Assembly: GCF_009380135.2 (NCBI RefSeq)
Contig: NZ_WHUT02000018.1
Location: 1-58,372, forward strand
Source of the DNA: Fertoeibacter niger
Lineage (GTDB): Bacteria > Pseudomonadota > Alphaproteobacteria > Rhodobacterales > Rhodobacteraceae
Direction: 5' to 3'
Length of the DNA stretch: 58,372 bases
The notes beneath the pieces are model-generated. The model did not search any database, was not told the DNA's origin, and saw nothing but the letters and a program-made list of their open reading frames with translations. Position 1 is the first letter of the stretch; each line of letters begins with the position of its first letter. Shown piece by piece: positions 23,708-33,348 of this stretch. A program made the position numbers and the translations under genes.

Positions 23708-24166
23708 CTACAGCCGCTTTGCAAAGGTGAGCGATGTGGTGCGCGAAAACCCCGGATGCGCGGTTTCCGCCACCTTTTCAAACCCCAGCGCGCGGAATGT
23801 CGCGTGGTTCTCCACCAGTTCCACCCGCGCCGACAGTTCCAGCAGCGGCAGGCCCATCGCCCTTGCCCTGTCCTCGGCCACCGCCATCAGCCGCCGCGCA
23901 TGCCCCTGCCGCTGCGCCGCAGGCTCCACCGCCAGCTTGCCGACATAAAGCGCATGGGGCTTTGGCGTCAGTATCACGCAGGCGCAGGGCGGGGTGCCGA
24001 TCACCCAGACCTCGCCCTCTGCCGCGCTGCGCGCGATGTCGGCGGGTGTCAGCGCGTGCAGCGATGACGGCGGGTCGATCCGCCCCTCCATCCCGGCAAA
24101 GGCGCGCTGGATCAGCGCCAGCAGCCCGGCCCAGTCAAAAGGCGCAACGGCGCGGAACGGTGTCAT
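23708..24166 (-). CDS. GNAT family N-acetyltransferase
   Basis: A 152-residue acetyl-CoA-dependent acetyltransferase. The acetyl-CoA binding motif A is visible as LAVEPAAQRQGHARRLM (Q-x-x-G-x-A form), followed by the late NHATFRALGFEKV strand-helix typical of GNAT enzymes. The acceptor substrate is unknown. Its ATG overlaps the stop of the upstream GFA-family gene by four bases, so the two are translationally coupled. Confidence 0.87.
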   Translation of the reverse strand: MTPFRAVAPFDWAGLLALIQRAFAGMEGRIDPPSSLHALTPADIARSAAEGEVWVIGTPPCACVILTPKPHALYVGKLAVEPAAQRQGHARRLMAVAEDRARAMGLPLLELSARVELVENHATFRALGFEKVAETAHPGFSRTTSLTFAKRL

Positions 24167-24546
24167 TCCGGCAGGCCATCGGCCAGATGCACCCATGGCA
24201 GGCGTTCGGCGGCAAAGTAGTGCCGGGTCGGCTGGAATGTTTCCGGCGCATCCAGCGTGGCGGCGTAAAAATGCATCTCGCCCGGAAACCGCTCGGCCCG
24301 GAACGCCATCGGCGTGCCGCAACCTTGGCAGAAATACCGCGTGACCCCGGGGCTGGAGGCATAGATGGCAGGCTCTGCCCCCACCCAGCGCCAGTGACCA
24401 TCCGCGACCCCCAGAAACGATGTGAAGGGCGACCCCGTGGCCCGCCTGCAACTTTCGCAATGGCAGTGGCCCTGCCACAGCGGAGCCGCGTCGCAGGCAA
24501 AGCGTGTCTTCCCGCACAGGCAATGGCCGCAATAGGGCGGTGTCAT
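24163..24546 (-). CDS. GFA family protein (glutathione-dependent formaldehyde-activating-like)
   Basis: A 127-residue zinc-binding protein of the GFA/CENP-V fold. The zinc ligands are in CGHCLCGKTRF near the start, then HCHCESCRRATGS, and a late FCQGCGTPM. Although named for glutathione-dependent formaldehyde activation, most members have no proven reaction. The ATG at 24544-24546 follows GGAGG. It heads a two-gene transcript with the GNAT gene and is divergent from smc. Confidence 0.87.
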   Translation of the reverse strand: MTPPYCGHCLCGKTRFACDAAPLWQGHCHCESCRRATGSPFTSFLGVADGHWRWVGAEPAIYASSPGVTRYFCQGCGTPMAFRAERFPGEMHFYAATLDAPETFQPTRHYFAAERLPWVHLADGLPE

Positions 24547-24726
24547 GCGTCCTCCGTTTTCCGCATACTCACTATGGGGACGGATGGCGTCAATCCGCCA
24601 AGATGTTGGGGATAAGCCCAGCCGCACCGCCACATCCTGCGGGCCTGCGGTTGACTTGCCCGCCGACGGGCCAGAGGATAGCAGCTTGTCGGAATCACCG
24701 GCCCCACCCCGACCCGGAGCTGCCCC

Positions 24727-27700
24727 TTGCGGTTCACCCGCCTGCGCCTGAACGGCTTCAAAAGCTTTGTGGACCCCACGGATCTGGTGATCCAGGAGGG
24801 GCTGACAGGCGTGGTCGGCCCCAATGGCTGCGGCAAATCCAATCTGCTGGAGGCGCTGCGCTGGGTCATGGGTGAAAACCGCCCTACGGCGATGCGCGGC
24901 GGCGGGATGGAGGATGTGATCTTTGCCGGGGCCGCCACGCGCGGCGCGAGGAACTTTGCCGAGGTGGCGCTGGTCATCGACAACGCCGACCGGCTGGCCC
25001 CGTCAGGCTTCAACGATCAGGACCAGATCGAGATTGTGCGCCGCATCACCCGCGATGCGGGTTCGGCCTACAAGGCCAATACCAAGGATGTGCGCGCGCG
25101 CGACATCCAGATGCTGTTTGCCGATGCCTCGACCGGGGCGCATTCGCCCGCATTGGTGCGGCAGGGCCAGATTGCCGAGCTGATCAACGCCAAGCCCAAA
25201 TCCCGGCGGCGGATATTGGAAGAGGCGGCGGGCATCTCCGGCCTCTACCAGCGCAGGCACGAGGCGGAATTGCGGCTGTCGGCGACGGAGACCAACCTCG
25301 CCCGCGTCGATGACGTGATCGAGGCGCTGGCGCAGCAACTGGCCACGCTGGCCCGGCAGGCCCGGCAGGCCGCCCGCTACCGCGAGATCGGCGAGGAATT
25401 GCGCCGTGCCGAGGGCAGCCTGCTTTACCGCCGCTGGCGCGAGGCCGATCAGGCGCGGTCCGAGGCCGACACCGCCTTGCGCGAACGGCTGCTGGCGGCG
25501 GCACAGGCCGAGGCTGCGGCGCGTGCGGCGACCAGCGCCCGCGATGCCGCTGACGCCGCCCTGCCGCCCCGGCGCGAGGAAGAGGCGATTGCGGGCGCCA
25601 TCCTGCAACGCCTGACCGTGCAGCGCGATACATTGAGCGCCGAAGAGGCCCGTGCCCGCGCCGCGATGGACAGTCTGATGGCCCGCATCGACCAACTCAG
25701 CCGCGATGCCGAGCGCGAGGCGGGGCTGAACCGTGACGCCGAAGACACCATCGCCCGGCTGGATTGGGAACAGACACAACTGGCCCGCGCGCATGATGGC
25801 CACGATGCCCGGCTGGCCGAGGCGCAGGATGTGGCGCGCGAGGCGGCCGCGATCCTGTCAGACCGCGAGGCCATGCAGGCGGAACAGGCCGAGGATGTGG
25901 CCCGGCTGGCCGCCCGCCACCAGTCGGCGCAGCGGCTTGCGCAGGACACCGAGGCCAGCTTGCAGCGCGCCGAGGGCGAAGCGGGACGCGCCCGCGCCGC
26001 CGTGGATGCAGCCAGCGCAGCACAACAAGCCGCCGCCGAGGCCTTCGAGGCCGCCGAACAGGCCCAGACCGAGGCTGCGGAACTGGCCGAGGCCACCGAA
26101 GAGGCGCTTGCCGCCGCCGAAGACGCCCGCACCGAGACACAAGGGCGCGAGGCCGAGGCCCGCGCTGCGCGGTCATCTGCGGAAGGCGAGGCGAATGCCC
26201 TGCGTGCGGAGGTGGCCGCGCTGGCCCGTCTGGTGGACCGCGAAAGCACCGCAGGCACGCAACTGCTGGACCGGTTGCAAGTGGTGCCGGGCTATGAGGC
26301 GGCGCTGGGGGCCGCTTTGGCCGATGACCTGCGCGCGCCCGAAGTGGCGGGCGATGCGCGATCCGGCTGGGCCGCCCTGCCGGACTATGACGCAGCCCAG
26401 CCGCTTCCCGCCGGGGCCGCGCCGATCACCGCCCATGTCACCGCGCCCGCCGTGCTGACCCGCCGTCTGGCCCAGATCGGGCTTGTGGTGCCGGGGCAGG
26501 GGCCGCAGTTGCAACCGGCGCTGCTGCCCGGGCAGGTGCTGGTGTCACTGGCAGGCGATCTCTGGCGCTGGGACGGTTTTCGCGCAGGGGCCGAGGATGC
26601 GCCCTCTGCCGCTGCGCTGCGGCTGCGGCAGCTGAACCGGCTGGCCGCCCTGAAAACCGAGCTGGAGGATGTGGCCGCCCGCGCCGACGCCGCCAAAGCG
26701 GTGCATGAACAGCTCCAGGCCCGGCTTGCCGATCTGGCCCGCGCCGACCAGATGGCGCGCGACGCCCGCCGCGCCGCCGATGCCCGCGTGACCGAGGCCA
26801 ACCGCGCGCTGTCGCGGGCCGAGGCCGACCGATCGATCGCCACTGGCAAGCTGGAGGCCGCGCGGCTGGCCGTCACCCGGCACGAGGACGAGGCGATGGC
26901 GGCCCGCGCCCGCCTGCGCGAAGCCACCGATTCTGCCACCGCCCTGCCTGATCTGGGGGCCGCCCGCGCGGCGGTCGAGACGCTGAAAACCGCCGTCGAG
27001 GCGGCACGCATCACGATGATGGCCCGCCGCTCGGCGCATGACGAGTTGCGGCGCGAGGGCGAGGCCCGGCTGCGCCGCCAGCAAGAGGTGTTCAAGGAAC
27101 TGGCCAACTGGCGCCAGCGGCTGGATACGGCCGAACGCCGCAGCGCCGAACTGGCCGAACGCAAGGCCGATGCCGAAGAGGAACTGCGCGAAGCCGCCGC
27201 CGCCCCCGAGGAAATCGCCGAAAAGCGCGCCGAACTTGCCGAGGCGATGGAGGCCGCCGAGGACCGTCGCGCCCGTGCCGCCGAGGCTCTGGCAGCCGCC
27301 GAGGCCGCCCTGCGCGCGGCACAGGCGCAGGAACGCGACACCGAACGGCTGGCTGGCGAGGCGCGCGAGGCACGGGCCCGCGCCGAGGCCCGCGCCGATG
27401 CGGCAGAACAGGCCACCGACGCCGCCGTAACCCGCATCCGCGAAGAGGCCGAACAGACCCCCCAGCAATTGCTGGACAGTCTGGGCCTGCCACCCGACCG
27501 CATGCCCGCCGCCGAGGCGCTGGAAACCGATGTGAACCGCCTGAAACGCCAGCGTGAATCGCTTGGTGCCGTGAACCTGCGCGCCGAGGAGGATGCGAAA
27601 GCGGTGCAGGCCGAACATGACATGCTGGCGCAGGAAAAATTCGATCTGACCGAAGCGGTCAAGAAACTGCGCGCCGGTATTGCGGGCCTGAACCGCGAGG

Positions 27701-28182
27701 GGCGCGAGCGCCTGCTGACCGCGTTTGAGCAGGTGAACGCCAGTTTCGCCACGCTGTTCACCCATCTGTTCGGTGGTGGCGAGGCCAAGCTGGTGCTGGT
27801 GGAATCCGATGACCCGCTGGAGGCGGGGCTGGAAATCATGTGCCAGCCGCCGGGCAAGAAACTTTCCACCCTGTCGCTGCTGTCAGGGGGCGAACAGACG
27901 CTGACGGCCATGGCGCTGATCTTTGCGGTGTTCCTGGCCAACCCCTCGCCCATCTGCGTGCTGGACGAGGTGGATGCGCCGCTGGACGATGCCAACGTGA
28001 CGCGGTTCTGCGACCTTCTGGACGAGATGACCCGCCGCACCGAAACCCGTTTCCTGATCATCACCCACCATGCCGTGACCATGGCCCGGATGGACCGGCT
28101 GTTCGGTGTGACCATGGCCGAACAGGGGGTCAGCCAGCTTGTATCGGTGGACCTGAAGAGGGCCGAGGCGCTGGTCGCCTGA
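24727..28182 (+). CDS. smc: Chromosome segregation protein SMC
   Basis: SMC is the ATPase core of bacterial condensin, which compacts and separates chromosomes. The 1151-residue chain has the amino-terminal Walker A GPNGCGKSN (31-39), a long Ala/Glu/Arg-rich coiled coil, a hinge from about residue 510 to 640, the second coiled coil, then the signature LSGGEQTLTAMAL (about 1050) and Walker B CVLDEVDAPLDD (about 1075-1087). The initiation codon appears to be TTG at 24727, which gives the conserved opening MRFTRLRLNGFKSF and follows CGGAG at 24715-24719; no in-frame ATG is near. Partners scpA and scpB are not in the window. Confidence 0.96.
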   Translation: MRFTRLRLNGFKSFVDPTDLVIQEGLTGVVGPNGCGKSNLLEALRWVMGENRPTAMRGGGMEDVIFAGAATRGARNFAEVALVIDNADRLAPSGFNDQDQIEIVRRITRDAGSAYKANTKDVRARDIQMLFADASTGAHSPALVRQGQIAELINAKPKSRRRILEEAAGISGLYQRRHEAELRLSATETNLARVDDVIEALAQQLATLARQARQAARYREIGEELRRAEGSLLYRRWREADQARSEADTALRERLLAAAQAEAAARAATSARDAADAALPPRREEEAIAGAILQRLTVQRDTLSAEEARARAAMDSLMARIDQLSRDAEREAGLNRDAEDTIARLDWEQTQLARAHDGHDARLAEAQDVAREAAAILSDREAMQAEQAEDVARLAARHQSAQRLAQDTEASLQRAEGEAGRARAAVDAASAAQQAAAEAFEAAEQAQTEAAELAEATEEALAAAEDARTETQGREAEARAARSSAEGEANALRAEVAALARLVDRESTAGTQLLDRLQVVPGYEAALGAALADDLRAPEVAGDARSGWAALPDYDAAQPLPAGAAPITAHVTAPAVLTRRLAQIGLVVPGQGPQLQPALLPGQVLVSLAGDLWRWDGFRAGAEDAPSAAALRLRQLNRLAALKTELEDVAARADAAKAVHEQLQARLADLARADQMARDARRAADARVTEANRALSRAEADRSIATGKLEAARLAVTRHEDEAMAARARLREATDSATALPDLGAARAAVETLKTAVEAARITMMARRSAHDELRREGEARLRRQQEVFKELANWRQRLDTAERRSAELAERKADAEEELREAAAAPEEIAEKRAELAEAMEAAEDRRARAAEALAAAEAALRAAQAQERDTERLAGEAREARARAEARADAAEQATDAAVTRIREEAEQTPQQLLDSLGLPPDRMPAAEALETDVNRLKRQRESLGAVNLRAEEDAKAVQAEHDMLAQEKFDLTEAVKKLRAGIAGLNREGRERLLTAFEQVNASFATLFTHLFGGGEAKLVLVESDDPLEAGLEIMCQPPGKKLSTLSLLSGGEQTLTAMALIFAVFLANPSPICVLDEVDAPLDDANVTRFCDLLDEMTRRTETRFLIITHHAVTMARMDRLFGVTMAEQGVSQLVSVDLKRAEALVA

Positions 28183-28239
28183 CGTCGTTGTCGATCACAC
28201 TCCGCTACGCCTGTCACCGCTGCGATCCATGGCGAATGG

Positions 28240-28782
28240 TCAGAGCTTCCGCAGCACGTCGCCCAGGTGCACCTCGCCATCCCGCTCCACGGCGCACAGC
28301 ACGCCCCGCAGGCGCAGGGCCGGATGGGCAATGATCCAATCCTTAGCCGCTGCGCCATAGCGGGCTTTCCATTTCACGCAGCCGTCGTTGAACACCGCCG
28401 ACACACGCAGCACCGCCGTGCCCGCCTGCACCAGCGTGCCCGCGGGCAGGTTCGCCTCGGTCATGTCCATATCGGCCACAATCGTGTCGCCGGGGTGCGG
28501 CGTGCCTTCGCGGTCACGCCAGACCAGATCGCAGACCCGCGCAGGCAGGATCGACACCTGGATGCGCGGATCGGGCGACCCATCGGCCTGCCGCAGCCAG
28601 GGCGCGGTCAGCCAACGCTCGCCCGGCACGCCTTCGGCCCGGGTCAGCCGCAGCCGGTCGGGAAACTGCCGCAGGTTGTAGCCGGGGCGAAAACACAGGC
28701 TGGCGATCACCCCCGTATCCTTTGGCGCAGCCAGCACATGCGGCAGGGCTGCCATCAGTTCCGCCTCGTTCACACCCATCAT
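28240..28782 (-). CDS. MOSC domain-containing protein
   Basis: A 180-residue protein largely made of a MOSC (molybdenum cofactor sulfurase carboxy-terminal) beta-barrel domain. Typical pieces are GERWLTAPWL, the Q-V-S-I-L-P segment, and FNDGCVKWKARYG with the conserved cysteine. MOSC proteins bind or move sulfur in molybdenum-cofactor enzymes or in detoxification; the exact role is not assignable. Two adjacent ATG codons are available behind GAGGGGGGC; the first is used here. It follows the glycosyltransferase stop by one base. Confidence 0.85.
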   Translation of the reverse strand: MMGVNEAELMAALPHVLAAPKDTGVIASLCFRPGYNLRQFPDRLRLTRAEGVPGERWLTAPWLRQADGSPDPRIQVSILPARVCDLVWRDREGTPHPGDTIVADMDMTEANLPAGTLVQAGTAVLRVSAVFNDGCVKWKARYGAAAKDWIIAHPALRLRGVLCAVERDGEVHLGDVLRKL

Positions 28783-28783
28783 C

Positions 28784-29683
28784 TCAGCCCCCCTCGAACG
28801 CCGACAGCCCCTTGCGCAGGTGAAGTTCGGCTTCACGCAAAATCCCCGCCGCAGCCAGCCCCGCCCGCACATCGGCATCCGGGGCCTGCACGCGCGCATA
28901 GAAATCCGCCACCCCGTCGGCATCGGTGGCCAGCAGATGCGCCTGAAGCGCCGGGTTGTAGTTGTAGGCCCCATGCGACAGGCGAAAGGCCAGCCGGTCC
29001 TGCCAGCGCGCGGGGTCTTCGGCATGGAAATGCAGCAAGGCTATGCCGGGGTGAAAGGCCCCGCCCTCCATCCGCACCCCGGCGCGGAAAGCGCCATGCA
29101 GCCGCGGCTCCATCCGCGACACGCCGGTGCGGAAGAAGCACTTTCCGGCTGAATGGCTCAGCACCCCATCTGGCAGCAACGGCGCGTAAGGCCCGAAGGC
29201 CAGATCGCGCAGCGCCTGCCGCTGTGGTCCCTTGATCGCCGACCGAAAGGCCCGCGCGGTAAAGATGTCATCGGGCAGGCCGGGGTCGTGCAGCGCCTCC
29301 CACGGGGCCATGCGCAGCATCGCGCGGTCGTCGGGCATCGCGGCCAAAGCCTCGGCCACCGGCAGATCGGGCAACAGAAATTCATCCACGTCGACATGCG
29401 CGACCCAAGGCAGGGTAGTGCGCGCATAGACCGCCTGCATGTTGCGCGCCTGCCGGTTCTGGTGCCGTTCGGGCCGCCGCTTGCAGGTGGCGTGCCACCA
29501 GGCCTCGGTGCAGCGCGTCACCTCTACCCTGTCCCACGTCTCCAGCACAGCCGCCGCCGGGTCATCGGGGTCGTCAAAGAACAGCCAGATCCGCGCCGCC
29601 CCCAACCCCAGATGATAGGCCGCAAAGGCCCGCACCTGATCGGGCGGGGCCTTGACCGTGGTGCAGATGCCCCAGCCACTCAC
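28784..29683 (-). CDS. Glycosyltransferase family 2-like protein
   Basis: A 299-residue protein of the family-2-like glycosyltransferase group found in many Rhodobacteraceae. The nucleotide-sugar/metal site is WVAHVDVDEFLL, a DxD motif, and the opening ICTTVKAPPDQVRAFAAYHLGLGA matches the group that begins by locating the hydroxyl-bearing acceptor chain. Several tryptophans and histidines in the second half (HGAFRAG, HFHAEDPARW) are also typical. The acceptor is unknown. It starts with GTG, which overlaps the mltB stop (GTGA), so translation is coupled to mltB. Confidence 0.82.
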   Translation of the reverse strand: MSGWGICTTVKAPPDQVRAFAAYHLGLGAARIWLFFDDPDDPAAAVLETWDRVEVTRCTEAWWHATCKRRPERHQNRQARNMQAVYARTTLPWVAHVDVDEFLLPDLPVAEALAAMPDDRAMLRMAPWEALHDPGLPDDIFTARAFRSAIKGPQRQALRDLAFGPYAPLLPDGVLSHSAGKCFFRTGVSRMEPRLHGAFRAGVRMEGGAFHPGIALLHFHAEDPARWQDRLAFRLSHGAYNYNPALQAHLLATDADGVADFYARVQAPDADVRAGLAAAGILREAELHLRKGLSAFEGG

Positions 29684-30849
29684 AATGCGTTCAGCAACTC
29701 GCGCGTGGGCCAGGCATCGGCGGGCAAGCCCAGCCTGACCTGTTCCTTCTGCACCGCGGCCCGGCTCAACGCGCCCAGAATGCCGTCGATCGCGCCCACG
29801 TCATGCCCGCGCGCCGCCAGTTTCTGTTGCAATGATTTCATCTGGCTTTCCGACAGCGCCTCGTCCGGATTGCCCGCGTCATAGGCCGACGCGCCTTCCA
29901 GCCGTGTGCCGAAATAGGCGGCGGTGGTCACATAGACAAAGCTCTTGTTCCATTCGAACAGCACCTTGTAATTCGGATAGGCCAGAAATGCCGGCCCCTT
30001 GCGCCCCTGCGGCAGCAATACTGACGCGGGCAGCCCCCGGGGCAATCCGCCCTCACGCGCCTGAACACCCATCTTTGCCCAGTCATTCGTGGAAAGCGTG
30101 GTATCCAGCCCGGTCTTTGACCAGTCAAGGTTGGCGGGCAAAACCACCTCTTGCAGCCAGGGCTCACCCGCGCGCCAGCCGTGGTGTTGCAGCATCCGCG
30201 CGCCCGACAGCAGCGCATCAGGGGCCGAGGTTTTCAGCGATACCTTGCCATCCCCGTCGCCATCCACCCCGCGCGCCAGAATGTCGGCAGGCAGCATCTG
30301 CACCATGCCGATCTCGCCCGCCCAGGCCCCGGTGGTGCGCGCGGGGTCGATCATGCCCTGACGAAAAAGCTCAATCGCCGCGTGCACCTGTGGCTGGAAC
30401 AGTTCCGGCCGGCGGCAGTCATGGCCCAACGTGACCAGCGCGTTCACCGTGTTGAAATCACCCTGCACCGCGCCGAAATCGGTCTCGAACGCCCAGAAGG
30501 CCAGCAGAATGCCGCGTGATACGCCAAACTCGCGCTCGGCTCGTTTGAATGTGCTGTCGAACTTGCGGGAATTGGCCGCGCCGTTGCTGATCCGGTTCTG
30601 GCTGATCAGGCTGCGCGAGAAATCGATGAAGGTCTTGCGGAACACGCCTTGCGAGCGGTCGGCCTTGATCACCCGGCTGTCCTGTTTCACGTTGGCGAAA
30701 AACGCATCCACATCGGCCTGTGGCTGGCCCTTGGCCACGGCCTCGGCCTTCATGGCGCGGATGAAATCGTTGAAACCACCGCCGCAGGGCGCGGCAAGCG
30801 CCGGGGCGGCGGCAAGGGCGGCGATCAGCGCGAAAACGGGCAAACGCAT
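29680..30849 (-). CDS. Lytic murein transglycosylase, MltB type with peptidoglycan-binding domain
   Basis: A 389-residue periplasmic enzyme that cuts the MurNAc-GlcNAc bond of peptidoglycan to give 1,6-anhydro ends. It has a signal peptide (residues 1-20, cleaved before APCGG or nearby), an SLT_2 catalytic domain with the expected catalytic Glu122 in FWAFETDFG, the GEIGMVQMLPADI motif, and a carboxy-terminal PG_binding_1 repeat (about residues 330-388, ending DGILGALSRAAV...). It is the first gene of a probable mltB-glycosyltransferase-MOSC transcript. Confidence 0.92.
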   Translation of the reverse strand: MRLPVFALIAALAAAPALAAPCGGGFNDFIRAMKAEAVAKGQPQADVDAFFANVKQDSRVIKADRSQGVFRKTFIDFSRSLISQNRISNGAANSRKFDSTFKRAEREFGVSRGILLAFWAFETDFGAVQGDFNTVNALVTLGHDCRRPELFQPQVHAAIELFRQGMIDPARTTGAWAGEIGMVQMLPADILARGVDGDGDGKVSLKTSAPDALLSGARMLQHHGWRAGEPWLQEVVLPANLDWSKTGLDTTLSTNDWAKMGVQAREGGLPRGLPASVLLPQGRKGPAFLAYPNYKVLFEWNKSFVYVTTAAYFGTRLEGASAYDAGNPDEALSESQMKSLQQKLAARGHDVGAIDGILGALSRAAVQKEQVRLGLPADAWPTRELLNAL

Positions 30850-30913
30850 GGGACACTCCGGTAAAATTCTGCCTCCACCCTAGCAGCATGGGCAAATCAG
30901 GCAACCGCCTTGG

Positions 30914-31825
30914 TCAGATCAGCGCCAGCAGCACCCCGATGACCAAGAGCCCACCCCAGGCCCGCCACAGCGCGGCGCAGGCGGCGTCAATGGCATCCGG
31001 CCCCGGCACCCGCAGCCCCTCGGGATAGACCCAAGGGTAATCGCGCAGCGCCCCGTGATAGCTGCGCGGCCCTGACAGCGGCACGTCCAGCACCACGGCC
31101 ATCGCCGCTTCGGGCCAGCCCGCATTGGGCGAACGGTGCAGCGGCGCGTCACGCAGCACGGGCGATGCCGCATCCGGCCGCCAGTGCGTGACGGCGATCA
31201 GCAGGGCCGTCAGCCGCGCCGGGATCAGGTTCAGCAGATCATCGAACCGCGCGGCGGCCCAGCCGAATTCCTCATGCCGGGGGGTGCGGTGGCCGATCAT
31301 GCTGTCGGCCGTGTTGGTGATCTTGTACAGCAGCAGCCCGGGCAGCCCGCCGACCAGAAACCAGAAGGCCGGGGCGATCACCCCGTCGCTGAGGTTTTCC
31401 GCAGCACTTTCAATCGCCGCGCGGGCTACGGCGGGTTCATCCATCGCGGCCGTGTCGCGCCCCACGATCCGCGCCACCATGCGCCGCCCGTCGTTAAGCG
31501 ACAGCCGCAGCGCATCGCCCACCGCCCGCACATGATCCACCAGCGATCTTTGCGCCAGCAGCATCGCGGCCACGATCACCTCCAGCAGCCCGAAGTCGGG
31601 GATCAGGTGGATCGCCCAGCCCAGCCCCAGCGCCGCCAGCCCCAGCCCGGCCATCGCCGCAATGCCGCGCGCCTTGCGCCCCTCGCCCCGGTTCAGCCGC
31701 GCATCGGCCCAGTCCACGGCCCGGCCCATCAGCACCGCCGGATGCGGCCAGCGGTTCCACAGCCATTTCGGTTCGCCCAAGGCCGCGTCCAGCAGCAGCG
31801 CGGGGATCAGCAGGGCGGCACTCAT
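30914..31825 (-). CDS. cbiB: Adenosylcobinamide-phosphate synthase
   Basis: CbiB (called CobD in Pseudomonas and Rhodobacter naming) joins aminopropanol phosphate to adenosylcobyric acid late in B12 synthesis. The 303-residue membrane protein has about five hydrophobic segments and the conserved [38 protein letters not shown] and [13 protein letters not shown] motifs. The ATG at 31823-31825 follows GAGAGGTGA and overlaps the stop of the upstream cobD gene (ATGA). Together they supply and attach the aminopropanol arm. NrdJ and methylmalonyl/ethylmalonyl-CoA mutases are likely users of the coenzyme. Confidence 0.94.
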   Translation of the reverse strand: MSAALLIPALLLDAALGEPKWLWNRWPHPAVLMGRAVDWADARLNRGEGRKARGIAAMAGLGLAALGLGWAIHLIPDFGLLEVIVAAMLLAQRSLVDHVRAVGDALRLSLNDGRRMVARIVGRDTAAMDEPAVARAAIESAAENLSDGVIAPAFWFLVGGLPGLLLYKITNTADSMIGHRTPRHEEFGWAAARFDDLLNLIPARLTALLIAVTHWRPDAASPVLRDAPLHRSPNAGWPEAAMAVVLDVPLSGPRSYHGALRDYPWVYPEGLRVPGPDAIDAACAALWRAWGGLLVIGVLLALI

Positions 31826-32772
31826 GCGTTCACCTCTCTCAATGCGGCAGCCACCCGGTCCCATTGGCCGGTGCCGGGCAGACCAAGGCGCAGCCAGCGT
31901 GCGGAATAGGGGAATACCCTGCTCCAGACATGATGCCGGGCCAGTGCCGCCTGCCAGCGCGCGGCATCGGGCGTGTCGTAAAGCCGGAACAGCGGCGTGC
32001 CCCCTACCAGTGCTGCGGGCACCAGCGCATCCAGCCGCGCGGCGTCAACATCCAGCCGGGCGCGGGTGGCCGCAGCCCAGCCCTCATCCGCCAGCGCCAG
32101 CGCCCCCACCACCAGCGCGGGGCCGGATACGGGCCAAGGCCCCAGACGCGCCGCCAGCCCCGCCAGCAGCGCCGGATCACCGATGGCAAAGCCCAGCCGC
32201 AACCCCGCCAGCCCCCAGAATTTGCCGAAACTTTTCAGCACAACCGTGCCGGGCCGCGCGGCCAGCGAAATCAGCGATGCGTCAGGGCCCACATCGCAGA
32301 AACTCTCGTCGATGATGCAGAACGGCGCCTCAGCCTCGGCTACGGCCCAGACCCGGCCATCAGGGTTGTTCGGGTTCACCAGCACCAGCGCATCGCCTGC
32401 GCCCAGACGCCACCCCGCCGCCGCAAAGGCCCGGCCATGCTCGTTATAGGTCGGCCCCGGAATGGCCACCCGCCCCGGCGGCACCAGATGCGGCAATTGC
32501 GCGATCAGCGCCGAGGCCCCGGGGGCCGCCAGCACCCCCGCCCCCTCGGGCACGCGCCAGAACCGCCGCGCGGCTGTCTGCAAGGCCATCTCTGCCGCCC
32601 GGTCGGGCAGCGCCGCCCAGACATCCGGCGCAAAATCGGGCAGCGGGTAGGGCTGCGGGTTGATGCCGGTCGACAGGTCGATCCAGCCCTCCCGCACGCC
32701 GCCGAAACGCGCCACCGCTGCGTCGATGTCGCCGCCATGGTCAGGCGCGTCATGATGGTAGGGCAGGGTCAC
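31822..32772 (-). CDS. cobD: Threonine-phosphate decarboxylase
   Basis: A fold-type I PLP enzyme (CobD in Salmonella naming, CobC in Pseudomonas naming) that decarboxylates threonine phosphate to aminopropanol phosphate for cobalamin. The 316-residue chain has [12 protein letters not shown], the [10 protein letters not shown] loop, the IIDESFCD strand with the PLP-ring aspartate and the Schiff-base lysine in [17 protein letters not shown]. The best start is GTG at 32770-32772 behind GAAGGAGT. It is coupled to cbiB. I looked for a cobalamin riboswitch upstream and saw no convincing B12 box. Confidence 0.9.
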   Translation of the reverse strand: MTLPYHHDAPDHGGDIDAAVARFGGVREGWIDLSTGINPQPYPLPDFAPDVWAALPDRAAEMALQTAARRFWRVPEGAGVLAAPGASALIAQLPHLVPPGRVAIPGPTYNEHGRAFAAAGWRLGAGDALVLVNPNNPDGRVWAVAEAEAPFCIIDESFCDVGPDASLISLAARPGTVVLKSFGKFWGLAGLRLGFAIGDPALLAGLAARLGPWPVSGPALVVGALALADEGWAAATRARLDVDAARLDALVPAALVGGTPLFRLYDTPDAARWQAALARHHVWSRVFPYSARWLRLGLPGTGQWDRVAAALREVNA

Positions 32773-32997
32773 GGGCGACTCCTTCGCTGTCGCGCCACAG
32801 AAAGCGCATTCACCGCCGCAAGGCAACCATTCTGGCGCAGCGAAGGTGCAGTCGCAGCATTGGCGGCGCAGCAGCGTGTCACCCCGCCCACCCGTGGCTT
32901 TTTCGGCACGCTACATGTGGATCTTGCGCAACACAGCGGCTGGGCTTGATTTTTTCGCAGCATTGGCAGAGGCTTACCTTACGCACGGGAGGGTGTG

Positions 32998-33348
32998 ATG
33001 CTGGAGTTTCTGCCGAAGGAAGTCCGTGAAGGGCTGGAAGCCGCGCGCAAGCGTGACAGGAAACGCAAGTCGCGGCTGCGGGTGCAACTGGGCGATGCGG
33101 TGTTTCCCGTGCTGCGGCTGTGGGACGAAGGCTTTGCCCTTGATGCTGCCCGCACGCCCCGGTTGCGCGGTCTGGTCGATGTCTATGACGGCGCGCGGCA
33201 CATCTGCCAATGCCTGATCGTGGCCTCCAACGTCGAGAATGGCGAGTTGATCTGCGATTTCAAACGATCCACCCTTGTGCGCGACGTGGCCCCGCTGGAT
33301 TTCTGGAAAGATGAAAATGCGCCCGTGGGCTATCTTTCAAAGAACTGA
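32998..33348 (+). CDS. Conserved hypothetical protein, possibly PilZ-like
   Basis: A 116-residue cytoplasmic protein. It starts with a charged helix (LPKEVREGLEAARKRDRKRK) and continues as a beta-rich domain with an RKSRLRVQ basic motif and GLVDVYDGARHICQCLIVAS. The basic motif before a beta-barrel-like stretch resembles PilZ domains that bind cyclic di-GMP, but the second D/N-x-S-x-x-G motif is not clear, so this is only a suggestion. The ATG at 32998 follows GGGAGG; a GTG one codon earlier is possible. It overlaps the next gene by 32 bases. Confidence 0.65.
   Translation: MLEFLPKEVREGLEAARKRDRKRKSRLRVQLGDAVFPVLRLWDEGFALDAARTPRLRGLVDVYDGARHICQCLIVASNVENGELICDFKRSTLVRDVAPLDFWKDENAPVGYLSKN

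Noticed and set aside
26385-28358. Long leftward open frame opposite smc
   Set aside because: Almost only Ser, Ala and Arg, the antisense image of the Ala/Glu/Arg coiled coil; no start region or family match.
32773-32994. Cobalamin riboswitch upstream of cobD
   Set aside because: I looked for the B12 box and the supporting stems and did not find them; the stretch only shows the cobD ribosome site.
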